In this document: positions 1 to 12,717 of the stretch, in pieces | How positions within the stretch are numbered: position 1 is the stretch's first letter | How the letters are laid out: every line of letters starts with the position of its first letter | Source of the DNA: a bacterium | GTDB taxonomy: Bacteria > Sysuimicrobiota > Sysuimicrobiia > Sysuimicrobiales > Humicultoraceae | DNA: 64,000 bases | NCBI GenBank assembly: GCA_031082185.1 | Contig: JAVHLI010000008.1 | Location: 55,588 to 119,587, forward strand | Direction of reading: 5' to 3' | Program-made: the position numbers and the translations under genes | Notes under the pieces: generated by a model | What the model was told of the DNA's origin: nothing | What the model saw: only the letters and a program-made list of their open reading frames with translations | Database searches by the model: none

Positions 1-1020
1 CTAGGTGACGCGGATGACTGCCTTTACAAACCGGGACTCGGCCGCTGCCTGCAGGGCGGCGGCCGCCTCCTCAAGCGGGAACTCGGCCTCAACGAGATGG
101 CCCGCCCGCAGCCCGCCCTCGACGAGGTTGAGCGCGCGGCGGAAGTCGTCGGGATGATCGTAGATCAACGAACCAACCAGCTCTATCCCCTCGCGGACGA
201 AGTGCAGCGGCGAGAACGCCACCTCATCTGCGCCCAGCCCCAGAAGCAGGACGCGACCTCTTCGTGGAACCGCCCGGATGCACCATGCAGCGCCGGCCGC
301 AGCCCCCGAGCACTCGAAGACCGTGGCTGGCTCGCCGGTCTCACGCATGCGCGCCGCGATTTCTCTACCGGCCTCCTGGCTCATCACCACCGCCTCGGCC
401 GCTCCCAGACCACTGGCCACCTGGACCCTCCTGGGGTCAAGGTCGAGCGCGGTGACCGAGATGCGCGCGGCGCTCATCAGATGCGCGAGCAACAGCCCAA
501 TGGCGCCGCACCCGAGAACCACGGCGCGGTCTCCCGGAACCAGCCCTGAGGCCGCCAGGGCGTGCACCGCCACCGCGAGCGGCTCGGTCAGCACCAGGTC
601 GGGGTCTGGGATGTCATCCGGCGCCACCCAGGCGTGGCTGGCCGGTATGGACGCGTACTCCGCGAAGACGCCGTCCTCGTTGACACCCAGGACGCGCTTG
701 TTGGGGCAGACGTTGCCGTGGCCGCGCCGGCAAATAGGACAGGTTGTGCAGGGGATGTTGGGCTCGACCACAGCCCGCCGGCCCACAAGCCCAAGAGAGA
801 CGCCGTCGCCGACCGCGGCGATCCTGCCTATCGCCTCGTGTCCCAGGATCATGGGGTAGGGCGCCTGCCGGTGGCCGGCGTAGAGATGCACATCTGAGCC
901 GCAGATGCCGACCCGCTCAACCCGGACCAGCACCTCGCCCTGCCGCGGGGTTGGGATCGGCACCTCGTCCAGGCGCAGGTCTCGCGGACCGTGCAGTCTC
1001 GCTGCCCGCATCTTGCTCAT
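1..1020 (-). CDS. Zinc-dependent alcohol/polyol dehydrogenase (MDR family)
   Basis: This is a medium-chain dehydrogenase/reductase that probably oxidises a secondary alcohol with NAD(P)+. With ATG at 1020 as start the protein has 339 residues and ends at a TAG on the window edge, so it is complete. Catalytic-zinc ligands are visible as the Cys of GICGSD (about residue 40) and the HE of LGHEA (about 61-62). The structural zinc is bound by four cysteines in the stretch from PCTTC to NVC (about 91-105). The Rossmann glycine motif GCGAIG lies near 169. The ATG overlaps the stop of the dehydroquinate dehydratase gene (TGATG), with GGAGGG just upstream, so this start is preferred over the GTG three bases earlier. 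It is the last visible gene of the tct operon; the substrate (threonine, sorbitol, galactitol or shikimate-like) cannot be told from the sequence. Confidence 0.85.
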   Translation of the reverse strand: MSKMRAARLHGPRDLRLDEVPIPTPRQGEVLVRVERVGICGSDVHLYAGHRQAPYPMILGHEAIGRIAAVGDGVSLGLVGRRAVVEPNIPCTTCPICRRGHGNVCPNKRVLGVNEDGVFAEYASIPASHAWVAPDDIPDPDLVLTEPLAVAVHALAASGLVPGDRAVVLGCGAIGLLLAHLMSAARISVTALDLDPRRVQVASGLGAAEAVVMSQEAGREIAARMRETGEPATVFECSGAAAGAAWCIRAVPRRGRVLLLGLGADEVAFSPLHFVREGIELVGSLIYDHPDDFRRALNLVEGGLRAGHLVEAEFPLEEAAAALQAAAESRFVKAVIRVT

Positions 1021-1817
1021 CACGACCCTCCTGTCACGGTCTCACCCTCCGGCCCGAGCCCGACGGCGGCGAGGAGCCGCTTGGCGATATCCAGCCCGAT
1101 CTGGCCTGGAGCCGAGGCCGCTATCCCAACCGCGAAGGTCAGGTCGGAACCGAAGTATCCCCCTCCGATCCGGCTCATAGCGCCCACGGCTCCCATTGAC
1201 ATGAGTATGCATGGGATCTCAAGGAACGTGCTGCGGGCCTCCAGCCCGGCCTCCAGCAGCACCAGGACGTCCTGTGGGGCGCGCGGCATGACTGCCACCT
1301 TTGCGACGTCTGCCCCTGCCTCCTGCATCGCCCGCATCGAATCCAGGAGGGCTGTGGCCGGAGGCGTGGCGCCGAAGTCATGCCACGAGCGGATGACCGC
1401 GGCCCCGGATCCGTGGGCGGCGGCCGCGGCTCTCTCTGCCAGGGCCGGTGCCGTGGCCATCTCGATGTCCACCAGCGCGGCCAGCCCGGTTGACGCCGCG
1501 GCCTCAAGTATGGCCAGGCGTTGCGCCTCATCCTGGGGACGGGCCCCACCCTCTTCATGCCGCCGGTTGGTGAAGATCAGCGCGCAGCGCGCGGCTGCGG
1601 AGATCGCTTCGAGCAGCAATGGTGTCTCGTCCGGGCTGAGGTCTGGGATGAAGTCGGCGCGCCACTCGACGCAGTCGGGTCCAAGCCCCCCAAGGCGCGC
1701 CGCCTGCGGAACCAGCGCCGCGCGCTCCGCCGCGGTCAGCGGCACGCATGTCAGTACCGCCGGCCCGCCGAGTGTGCGGTCACCTATCCGAACCGGCCGC
1801 CTGGCCTCCAATCGCAT
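1020..1817 (-). CDS. aroD: Type I 3-dehydroquinate dehydratase
   Basis: The 265-residue protein matches class I dehydroquinases, which dehydrate 3-dehydroquinate to 3-dehydroshikimate through a Schiff base. Visible signatures are EWRAD (about 51-55), the catalytic-histidine motif SWHDF (about 143-147), the presumed Schiff-base lysine in AKVAVMP, and the C-terminal GGGYFGSDLTFA and GQI segments. Its place inside an operon with a carboxylate transporter, a cupin and two dehydrogenases suggests catabolic use (quinate/shikimate-like substrates) rather than aromatic biosynthesis, though this is inference. It is 27 bp from the cupin gene upstream and overlaps the alcohol dehydrogenase start. Confidence 0.85.
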   Translation of the reverse strand: MRLEARRPVRIGDRTLGGPAVLTCVPLTAAERAALVPQAARLGGLGPDCVEWRADFIPDLSPDETPLLLEAISAAARCALIFTNRRHEEGGARPQDEAQRLAILEAAASTGLAALVDIEMATAPALAERAAAAAHGSGAAVIRSWHDFGATPPATALLDSMRAMQEAGADVAKVAVMPRAPQDVLVLLEAGLEARSTFLEIPCILMSMGAVGAMSRIGGGYFGSDLTFAVGIAASAPGQIGLDIAKRLLAAVGLGPEGETVTGGS

Positions 1818-1844
1818 AGCGCTCGCCCTCCCACCGGGCTGCCG

Positions 1845-2240
1845 CTACCGCGCGGGGTTCTCTCCCGGCGGTGTATAGGCCCACAGCAGCACGAGCGGCT
1901 CGGTGCCGGTGTTGACGTGCTGGTGCTTCAGGTCCTTGGGCACGAAGATCATGTCGTGCGGGCCGAACGGCTGCCGGTTGCCGCCGGCGTCGACCGCCTC
2001 CCCGCTGCCCGAGAGGACCACGTTGATCTCCTCAGATCCTGGGTGCTCGTGCATCGAGCTCGACTCACCCTGCGGGAAGACGGTGATTCCCGCGACCAGG
2101 AACTCGGAGCCGCAGAGCTCCCCGTCGACGGTCCGGAACACCTTGCGGCGGAACCCCGGGTCGTCGAGGCCGATCCAGGACTGCTTGCCCTCGGTGAACG
2201 TGCGGATCACCTTGACGCCGGCCTGCTGCTTGACGCCCAT
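1845..2240 (-). CDS. Small single-domain cupin protein
   Basis: The 131-residue protein has one cupin barrel. The first metal-binding motif reads MHEHPGSEE (His, His, Glu) and the second contains the histidines of KDLKHQHVN. The ATG at 2240 has AAGGAGGGG six to seven bases upstream, which decides this start over much longer open frames in the same phase. Cupins of this size are sugar or keto-acid isomerases, ectoine-synthase-like enzymes or oxygenases, so no reaction can be assigned. Position between the acylating aldehyde dehydrogenase and dehydroquinate dehydratase implies a step in the same pathway. Confidence 0.8.
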   Translation of the reverse strand: MGVKQQAGVKVIRTFTEGKQSWIGLDDPGFRRKVFRTVDGELCGSEFLVAGITVFPQGESSSMHEHPGSEEINVVLSGSGEAVDAGGNRQPFGPHDMIFVPKDLKHQHVNTGTEPLVLLWAYTPPGENPAR

Positions 2241-2275
2241 TGCGCACCCCTCCTTGTCACAATCCCATGAACATA

Positions 2276-3688
2276 TCAGTCGGCGGGCATCCCATAGAAC
2301 TCGCCGAAGAGCTCCTGCTCGGACGGCCGATCCTCGGGAATCGGGCGGCTCACCCAGGTGGTGTTCATGTAGTGCTTGAGGTGGATGTTCTCCGAGGTGA
2401 TGTTGCCGCCCCAGGTCCCACACCCGAGGCTCGATGTCATCGGCATCCCGTTGTTGAAGGCGCCGGCGTTCGCCTTCGACTGTGGCTGACGCACCATGAT
2501 CCGGCTCACCGGCGCGACGCGCGCCAGCCGGTCGATGTGGTCGTCGTTGAACGAGTAGATGCCGCAGGAATGGCCCTTGCCGCCGACCTCGTAGATGGCC
2601 CTGACCATCTCGAGCGCCTCGTCGAAGCCGGAGTAGCGGAACAGCGAAAGGACCACGCCGAGCTTCTCGGAGCTGAACGGGCTGTGCCGCCCGATGTCGG
2701 TCTGCTCGACAATGAAGAAGCGCCGATCCGGAGCGACCTCGAAGCCGGCCCGTTCGGCCAGTTTCTGGGCCGAGATCGCGATCGTGTCCGGCGTCCGGTG
2801 GCCCTCGTCGTCCCAGAGGATCGCCCGCAGCTTCGCCGCCTCCTCGGCCGTGGCGAGGTGGCCGCCCTCCGCCACGAGGCGGTCGCGCAGCGCCTCGTAG
2901 ATTCCGGCGTCGACGACGAGATTGCCGTCGGCCGAGCAGCCGGAGCCGAAGTCGGACATCTTGCTGATCCGGGTATTCCGGGCCGCCTCGGCGACGTCCG
3001 CGGTCTCGTCGATGACCATCGTCGAGTTGCCGGCGCCGACGCCATAGGCCGGCGTCCCGGAGGCGTACGCGGCCTTGACCATATCGCGCCCGCCGGTCGC
3101 CTGGACCATATCGACCCGGGTCATCAGGTACTGGGCGGCGGGGATGCTCGGACGCTCGACGCACTGAAGGAGGTCGATCGGAGCCCCTTCGCGGGCCAGG
3201 GCGCGGCGCATGATCTCGACCGTCTCGCGGGTGGTGTTCTTGCTGCGCGGGTGCGACGAGAAGATGACCGCGTCCCGACACTTGATGGCGAAGATCCCGA
3301 CGCCGGGCGGCGTCAGCTCTGGGTTGGTGGTGGGGACGAGCGAGGCAATGAGACCCACCGGCTTGCCGTACTTGACGATGCCCTTCTCCGGGAGTTCCTC
3401 GATGACGCCGATGCTCTTCTGCCGCAGGACGTCTCGTAGGATTCCCATGACCTTGAAGCGTTTCCCGACCCGGCTCTCGGGGTCGCCGATGCCGCTCTCC
3501 TCAACACCCATGTGGGCGAGGCGCGTGAAGGTCTTCTCGTTCGCGACCGCCCACGCCACCGCCCGGCAGAGCCGGTCCACCTGTTCCTGGGTGGCGCCTT
3601 CGAACGCCTGGAGCGCCGCGCGCCCGCGCGCCACGAGCTCGTCGACATGAGCGGTTTCTTCAGGAGTGATCGGTCGAGGCGACATCAT
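2276..3688 (-). CDS. CoA-acylating aldehyde dehydrogenase (sulfoacetaldehyde dehydrogenase-like)
   Basis: This 470-residue member of the EutE/PduP/SauS branch oxidises an aldehyde to its acyl-CoA with NAD(P)+. The catalytic cysteine is Cys251 in DFGSGCSADGN. The N-terminal VPTTNPELTPPG and the GAGNSTMVIDETAD segment are typical of the acylating ALDH fold. The start is the first of two ATGs at 3688 and 3685; the stop of tctA overlaps them. Homologues include sulfoacetaldehyde dehydrogenase of taurine and isethionate degradation, but substrate is not encoded in a motif I can read. Pairing with a TctABC transporter recalls sulfonate (sulfolactate) catabolic operons; this is inference. Confidence 0.8.
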   Translation of the reverse strand: MMSPRPITPEETAHVDELVARGRAALQAFEGATQEQVDRLCRAVAWAVANEKTFTRLAHMGVEESGIGDPESRVGKRFKVMGILRDVLRQKSIGVIEELPEKGIVKYGKPVGLIASLVPTTNPELTPPGVGIFAIKCRDAVIFSSHPRSKNTTRETVEIMRRALAREGAPIDLLQCVERPSIPAAQYLMTRVDMVQATGGRDMVKAAYASGTPAYGVGAGNSTMVIDETADVAEAARNTRISKMSDFGSGCSADGNLVVDAGIYEALRDRLVAEGGHLATAEEAAKLRAILWDDEGHRTPDTIAISAQKLAERAGFEVAPDRRFFIVEQTDIGRHSPFSSEKLGVVLSLFRYSGFDEALEMVRAIYEVGGKGHSCGIYSFNDDHIDRLARVAPVSRIMVRQPQSKANAGAFNNGMPMTSSLGCGTWGGNITSENIHLKHYMNTTWVSRPIPEDRPSEQELFGEFYGMPAD

Positions 3689-5220
3689 GCACCCTCCCTC
3701 TTTCCCAACCGCAACCGCCCCAGCAGGCCCCGCAGGGCCGCGGAGGACGGCAGACGAGGCACGAAGGCGGAGAGCATCATGATCGTAAGGACCAGGCTGA
3801 TGGGATTGGTGACCAGTTCCAACAGGAAGGCGGGCACGCTCCCGCGGACCGACAGGATGGCCCTCCTGAAGTTGATGTCGGCGAGAGGGCCCAGAATGAC
3901 GCCCAGCACCATGGGGCCGACCGGGTAGTCGCCCAGCTTCATGAAGTACCCCAGGATGCCGAACCCGATCATCCAGAAGACGTCGTAGATGTTGTTCTGG
4001 ATGGCGTACGTGCCCACCACCGAGATCAGCGCGATCATGGGCATCAGTATCTTCTTGTTGACGTTGACGAGCTTCACGAACGGGCGGACCGCCATCAACC
4101 CGAAGATCAGCAGGAAGACGTTGGCCAGCGCGTAGGACGCCGCGATGAACCAGAACAGGTCCGGCATCTCCACCATGAGCAGGGGCCCTGGGCGCAGCCC
4201 GTGGATGAACAGCGCGCCGATGAGCACCGCGGTGACCGCGTCGCCTGGGATCCCCAGTGTGAGCATGGGGATGAGCGCCCCCCCAATGGCCGCGTTGTTG
4301 GCCGTCTCCGGAGCAATGACGCCCTCGATGGCGCCCTGCCCGAACGGCCGTGTGGGTTTGCGCACGGTCCTCTTGGCATGATCGTACGCCAGCAGGGCCG
4401 CGATCTCCCCGCCGGTTCCCGGCAGCGCGCCGACCATGATGCCCAGCACCGACGTGCGCAGGCTGAGCGGTAGAAACCGCAGCACGAGCGCCCACGACGG
4501 CAGGATGCGGCCCACCTCGGGGATCTTGATCTGAGGCACGTCGCCGCGGCCGACCCTGCCCAACTGGTAGAACACCTCGGACAGCCCGAACAGGCCGATG
4601 AGGACCGCGATGAAGTGCACGCCGCCGATCAGCAAGGGCAACCCGAAGGTGAACCGGCCCTCGCCCGTCACGGGATCCATGCCGACCAGTCCCACCAGCA
4701 CCCCGCCCGCGGCCGCTATGAGCGCCCTCGGCATGGACTTGGCACCCAGCCGGCTGACAAGCGACAGCCCCATCGCCACCAACAGGAAGTAGTCCCTGGG
4801 CGCGAACTTCAGCGCGAACTCGGAGATGAGCGGGCCGGCCACCACCAGGGCCACGAGGCCCAGGACTCCGCCGATAAACGACTGCACGGTCGAGAGCCCG
4901 ATGGCCATGCCGGCCTCGCCGCGCTGTGCCATGGGATAGCCGTCGAACCCGGTGGCGACGGCCGACGGCGTCCCAGGGATGTTGATCAGGATTGCTGAGC
5001 GCGATCCCCCGTAGACGCCGCCCGCATAGATCCCCAGCATCATCGCCAGGGCCGGCTTGGTGTCCCACGCATACGTCATGGACACCAACAGCGCCGTGGC
5101 CATGGTCACCGACAGCCCGGGGACCGCGCCCACGATAATCCCCCCCACCACACCCAGGGCGGAGAGCGCGACGTTCTGTGGAGAAAGGAACTCCCGGAAT
5201 GCCTGCAGCGCCAGTTCGAT
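3685..5220 (-). CDS. tctA: Tripartite tricarboxylate transporter, large membrane subunit TctA
   Basis: TctA is the twelve-helix permease of TTT systems, which import carboxylates delivered by a periplasmic protein. The sequence has the family's VGGIIVGAVPGLS motif near the N-terminus, a second GALPGTGGEIAALLAY motif in the middle, and long hydrophobic segments throughout. The first canonical start (GTG at 5151) would cut about 23 residues that resemble the normal TctA N-terminus (amphipathic helix, then a segment rich in Leu and Ala). The frame is open back to the TAA of tctB, and an AAGGAGG motif sits 7-8 bases before an ATC codon at 5220. I therefore place the start at ATC 5220 (511 residues), an unusual start or a base error. 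If GTG 5151 is used the product has 488 residues. Confidence 0.85.
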   Translation of the reverse strand: MELALQAFREFLSPQNVALSALGVVGGIIVGAVPGLSVTMATALLVSMTYAWDTKPALAMMLGIYAGGVYGGSRSAILINIPGTPSAVATGFDGYPMAQRGEAGMAIGLSTVQSFIGGVLGLVALVVAGPLISEFALKFAPRDYFLLVAMGLSLVSRLGAKSMPRALIAAAGGVLVGLVGMDPVTGEGRFTFGLPLLIGGVHFIAVLIGLFGLSEVFYQLGRVGRGDVPQIKIPEVGRILPSWALVLRFLPLSLRTSVLGIMVGALPGTGGEIAALLAYDHAKRTVRKPTRPFGQGAIEGVIAPETANNAAIGGALIPMLTLGIPGDAVTAVLIGALFIHGLRPGPLLMVEMPDLFWFIAASYALANVFLLIFGLMAVRPFVKLVNVNKKILMPMIALISVVGTYAIQNNIYDVFWMIGFGILGYFMKLGDYPVGPMVLGVILGPLADINFRRAILSVRGSVPAFLLELVTNPISLVLTIMMLSAFVPRLPSSAALRGLLGRLRLGKREGA

Positions 5221-5232
5221 GACCGCGCCTCC

Positions 5233-5676
5233 TTAGGGCAGAATCACCAGGAACACCTGCCGGAACACCACGAACGTGACGGCCACGGCCACGGCCGCTA
5301 TGAGTACTGACTTCCACCAGGCGGCCGCGCGCAGCCACAGGAAGGAGACCGCCAGGTACAGGAACGATGCGCCCACGAAGCCCAGCTTCCGCAGCACCAC
5401 CCCGTAGAGGATGGCCATCAAGGCCGCGATCAGGGCCGTGGAACGAACAGCCCCGCCGTCGGAGGCCGCCGCTGGCTCTCCTGCCGTGCTTTCCCTCCAT
5501 ACAAGCAGGGCGCACAGCAGCAGGACCAGGGCGACCAGGGCCGGGAAGACCCCGGGCGAGCCGGGGTCATGTCCGAAGTTGGACATCCGGCTCGCCCGGT
5601 GGAACACGAACCCCGCCAGCACAACAATACCTGCCGACTGCAGGCGCGTGGACAGCCTCCGGCGATCAGCCGACAT
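5233..5676 (-). CDS. tctB: Tripartite tricarboxylate transporter, small membrane subunit TctB
   Basis: This 147-residue protein has about four hydrophobic helices, the usual size and shape for TctB, the small partner of TctA. It contains the loop GHDPGSPGVFPALVA typical of the family between the first two helices. The frame is open further upstream to 5790, but that part overlaps the tctC coding region, so ATG 5676 (MSADRRR), eight bases after the tctC stop, is taken as start. The TAA stop is followed at once by the ribosome site for tctA. Confidence 0.85.
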   Translation of the reverse strand: MSADRRRLSTRLQSAGIVVLAGFVFHRASRMSNFGHDPGSPGVFPALVALVLLLCALLVWRESTAGEPAAASDGGAVRSTALIAALMAILYGVVLRKLGFVGASFLYLAVSFLWLRAAAWWKSVLIAAVAVAVTFVVFRQVFLVILP

Positions 5677-5684
5677 CGCCGGTC

Positions 5685-6725
5685 CTACTTGCGGGCAGGC
5701 CTGGGGATTCCGAACATCTCCGGCGACTTCTGGGTCGCCTTGGCATCGTGGAGCAGCCAGGCGGTTACGGACTGCCACTGCTTGACCCACCGCATCGCCT
5801 CGTCGCCCGAGAGGTTCAGCGGCACGGCGCCGATGAGGTCGAGGAACTCCCGGGTATCCTCAGAGGCCACGGCCGGCCTGAACGCGTCGGCCAGCCGCCG
5901 CACCGCGGGCGCGGGCGTTCCCTTCTTGACCCACACGCCGAAGAACGGTCCCCACGGCAGGTAGGGACGGTACTCGGGCATCATCTGGCCCAGGGCCGGG
6001 ACGCCGGGAGCGACGTCCGCGGGCACGTTGTCTATGACGGCAAGGGCCCGCATCCGTCCGGCGCGGATGTGCTCGGCCACCGCCGCCATGACCGATACGT
6101 GGAAGTCAATGTGCCCCCCCAGAAGCGCCGGTATGGCAGGACCGTCACCATCAAACGGGATCGGGTTGAACTTCACGCCGCTGACCGCGGTCATCATTGC
6201 CCCGACGACGAAAGGCACGCCGCCGATTCCCGTGGAGCCGGCCTTGATCTGTCCGGGCTGCTGCTTGGCCAAATGGATCAACTCGGTAAGATAGCGCAGT
6301 TTAGAGTCGCTTCTCACAACCACCACAGGGATGCTGCGCGCGAACAGGTTGATCGGCTCGAACTCATCGAAGTTGCGCGGCGAGAGATCTAGGACGCCAT
6401 AGATCGTTGGGTTCTCGGCCGCGTAGAGCAGCGTGTAACCGTCTGCCCGCTGGTCGAAGACGTACTGCATGCCCACGGCGCCGGAGGCGCCGGTCATGTT
6501 GCTGAGCACGACTCGCTGGCCCAACGCTCTCTCGGCCAGCGGGGTTATCCTGCGCGACACCCGGTCGGTGGTCCCCCCGGCGCCCCACTGGATGATCCCG
6601 GTGATGCTGCGCTCCGGATAGACCTGCGCTCTGGACGGAACAACCATAACGCCCCACGCCAGCGTCACCACCAGCGCCGGGATGAGCACGAACTTCAAGA
6701 GCCTGGAAGCCGCCTCTGCGTGCAT
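5685..6725 (-). CDS. tctC: Tripartite tricarboxylate transporter substrate-binding protein (Bug family)
   Basis: The 346-residue protein is the extracytoplasmic receptor of the TTT system. It begins with a signal peptide (charged start, hydrophobic residues 11-30, cleavage near SRA-QVYPERSI). It then shows the Bug-fold pattern: YPERSITGIIQWGAGGTTD, a GxxG loop (NMTGASGAVG) and the TGIGG segment. The start at 6725 has GGAGG eight bases upstream. As first gene of the operon it lies below a palindromic operator-like sequence. Bug proteins bind small carboxylates such as citrate, tartrate, aromatic acids or sulfolactate; the ligand here is unknown. Confidence 0.9.
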   Translation of the reverse strand: MHAEAASRLLKFVLIPALVVTLAWGVMVVPSRAQVYPERSITGIIQWGAGGTTDRVSRRITPLAERALGQRVVLSNMTGASGAVGMQYVFDQRADGYTLLYAAENPTIYGVLDLSPRNFDEFEPINLFARSIPVVVVRSDSKLRYLTELIHLAKQQPGQIKAGSTGIGGVPFVVGAMMTAVSGVKFNPIPFDGDGPAIPALLGGHIDFHVSVMAAVAEHIRAGRMRALAVIDNVPADVAPGVPALGQMMPEYRPYLPWGPFFGVWVKKGTPAPAVRRLADAFRPAVASEDTREFLDLIGAVPLNLSGDEAMRWVKQWQSVTAWLLHDAKATQKSPEMFGIPRPARK

Positions 6726-6744
6726 CTCGTCATCCTCCTTCGGG

Positions 6745-6765
6745 CGAATCGATTCGAGCGAATCG
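6745..6765 (-). promoter_or_regulatory. Operator-like overlapping inverted repeats upstream of tctC
   Basis: The 12-bp perfect palindrome CGAATCGATTCG (6745-6756) is followed by a third half-site, so GATTCG-AG-CGAATC (6751-6764) forms a second, overlapping inverted repeat. It lies 20-40 bp upstream of the tctC start, in the untranslated leader or promoter of the operon. Such arrangements are typical of dimeric repressor sites (IclR, GntR or LacI type), but no regulator gene is adjacent in the window. Confidence 0.5.
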
Positions 6766-6849
6766 GTCGCACTCTACCTGGCACTAGACCCCTGCATACT
6801 ACTGTGCAGAACTCCATTCTAAAATCTACGGCCCGGCCGGCCTCCCTGT

Positions 6850-6872
6850 CAAGGCCCCATGTCTGGGCCTTG
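6850..6872 (-). terminator. Hairpin between the protease gene and tctC
   Basis: CAAGGCCC and GGGCCTTG form a perfect 8-bp stem around a 7-base loop about 47 bases beyond the stop of the site-2 protease gene. It could end the gyrB-gyrA-protease transcript. There is no clear T-run, so factor-dependent or weak termination is possible. Confidence 0.45.
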
Positions 6873-6918
6873 GAGCAGTAGCAAGAGGGCGGTGTCTCGG
6901 TATCGCGGGGGTATGGGG

Positions 6919-7575
6919 TCAGCCGCGCTTGGGGCATGGGGGCGGGGCCTGCCTGATGCGCGCCAGGTCGGCCACCAGCGTCCAGACCGCCAGATACCCG
7001 AACAGGGCCGCGGAAAACCCTCGAAAGAGAGACACCGCGCCCGGGCGGAAGCCGGCGGCCTCCATGCGCGCCACGGCCAGGTGCCCGCCGTCCAGCGGAA
7101 GCAGCGGAAGCAGGTTGGATATCCCCACGCTCAGGTTGAGGGCGCCCGCCGCAGCCGCAAGGGAGCGTGGTCCTCCTCCGTCCGCGCTGTTCAGAAGCGC
7201 CAGAACGGAGAGCAGCCCGCCTACCTGCATGCGGGCGGTCTGTCCCGGTAGGAGCACCGGCGCCGGCACGCGGGCGGCCTGGCGCAGCAGCAGGCCTGCG
7301 GCAATGTTGGCCAGCGGCCCGGCCAGCAGGACCGGAACGCGCCGGGCCGGAGGAAGTCGGTCCACGTCAATCGCCGCGAACCCGCCTAGCGGGAGCGGCC
7401 GCAGAGTCACATCCACGCCGCCGACCTTCCGGCGCAGCAGGGGCGGCCCGAAGCCGACCCCTACCTCGCGCACCTCGCCCCCGGCGCGCCGGGCGGCGAG
7501 CGCATGGGCGAGCTCGTGCAGCATCACCGTTCCGCCGATTATGCCCGCAACCCTGGCCCAGCGTGCCCAGCCCAT
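6919..7575 (-). CDS. Site-2-protease-like M50 family membrane peptidase
   Basis: A compact 218-residue membrane metalloprotease. The zinc-binding HELAH motif is at residues 20-24 and the third ligand motif, with NLLPLLPLDGGH, is at about 157-168. There is no PDZ or CBS domain, so this is a minimal S2P of the kind that releases membrane-bound factors. It starts 39 bp after the gyrA stop, on the same strand, and may be co-transcribed. Target unknown. A second M50 protein with CBS domains is at 34490-35602. Confidence 0.8.
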   Translation of the reverse strand: MGWARWARVAGIIGGTVMLHELAHALAARRAGGEVREVGVGFGPPLLRRKVGGVDVTLRPLPLGGFAAIDVDRLPPARRVPVLLAGPLANIAAGLLLRQAARVPAPVLLPGQTARMQVGGLLSVLALLNSADGGGPRSLAAAAGALNLSVGISNLLPLLPLDGGHLAVARMEAAGFRPGAVSLFRGFSAALFGYLAVWTLVADLARIRQAPPPCPKRG

Positions 7576-7614
7576 CTTCTCCTCCGCTACTCCGCCCGTT
7601 CTACTCCGCCCGTT

Positions 7615-10068
<2,454 letters not shown>

Positions 10069-10089
10069 AGGCGTGGGGTCGGCGCGCTC

Positions 10090-12012
<1,923 letters not shown>

Positions 12013-12055
12013 TCAAGCAAACAGGCACACGCCTCAGCGCGCATGCCCACTCCCT

Positions 12056-12085
12056 ATTCTATCCCTGGAATGGTCCGGGTGTCAA
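12056..12085 (-). promoter_or_regulatory. Predicted sigma-A-type promoter of gyrB-gyrA
   Basis: Read on the minus strand, TTGACA (12085-12080) and TAGAAT (12061-12056) are separated by 18 bases and lie about 60 bp upstream of the gyrB start. The -35 is a perfect consensus. The region also marks the end of the remB coding sequence at 12107. Confidence 0.65.
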
Positions 12086-12106
12086 CGGTGGAAATCCTCG
12101 TCCTGA

Positions 12107-12394
12107 CTATCTCTCCGCCGTTTTCCGCCGCCGGATTCTGACCAGGCTGCCTATCCTGTCGGCCACGGTGGACGGGGCCGTCTGAGTTGGAATCAGGCGG
12201 GAGGCCGTCACCACGATCGCCCGGGCCGACGGCAGAAGTCCTGGTTCTGCCAGGCGGCCGGCATCCGCGGCCCGCGTGAGCAGGCTTCGGCCCGCGGAAG
12301 ACCGCCGTAGCCCCCGCGCGTCGAGAATCGCCACTACCTCGCGCACGTCCACAACGGTGTCCCCACCCAGGTAGACGAACAGCCCGGTGCTCAC
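12107..12394 (-). CDS. remB: RemB/DUF370-like small protein
   Basis: The 95-residue protein begins LFVYLGGDTVVDVREVVAIL, the pattern of DUF370 (extracellular matrix regulator) proteins. In Bacillus, remB (yaaB) occupies the same slot between recF and gyrB, so both sequence and context agree. The role here is unknown; RemA relatives bind DNA, and RemB is poorly characterised. The GTG start overlaps the dciA stop by four bases (GTGA), showing translational coupling. The C-terminal tail RIRRRKTAER is basic. Confidence 0.7.
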   Translation of the reverse strand: MSTGLFVYLGGDTVVDVREVVAILDARGLRRSSAGRSLLTRAADAGRLAEPGLLPSARAIVVTASRLIPTQTAPSTVADRIGSLVRIRRRKTAER

Positions 12395-12717
12395 CGTACC
12401 TCCCCTCGGAGCGGCTCACGCCCGGGCAGTCTCCGCCGCGCCACCGGAGACACGTCGGTGATTGCCCCCTCGCCCAGCTCCCGCGCCAGGGACGCCACGA
12501 TCTCTGCGCGCCTCAGCCGGATCTCCGCTCCGGCCGCCTCGTGGGTCACCCCCACCAGCAATCTCCTGCCCCGCAGGGTAACCGGAGCGCTTACCCCTGC
12601 CAGCGCCCGGCCTGCGATCCGCGGCCATATCTCCCGGGCAGTTGCAAGGTGCATCGCGGGCTCGATTCCCAGCGCGCGGGCGGCCGCTCTTAGAACCTCT
12701 CTAATCGGGACGACCAT
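12391..12717 (-). CDS. DUF721 / DciA-like protein
   Basis: The 108-residue protein fits DUF721: an N-terminal helix, the IWPRIAGRALAGVSAPVTLRGRRLLVGV core and a final helix after RRAEIVASLARELGEG. DciA proteins assist loading of the replicative helicase in bacteria that lack DnaC/DnaI. The gene between recF and gyrB is a classic DUF721 position. The chosen ATG at 12717 overlaps the end of recF by 28 bp; an alternative start downstream is possible. Confidence 0.75.
   Translation of the reverse strand: MVVPIREVLRAAARALGIEPAMHLATAREIWPRIAGRALAGVSAPVTLRGRRLLVGVTHEAAGAEIRLRRAEIVASLARELGEGAITDVSPVARRRLPGREPLRGEVR

Noticed and set aside
2276..5515. A 1079-codon minus-strand frame covering tctA and the aldehyde dehydrogenase.
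   Set aside because: Its upstream half is a shadow frame, low in complexity and rich in Arg/Gly, while tctA lies in another frame; only the last 470 codons are a real gene.
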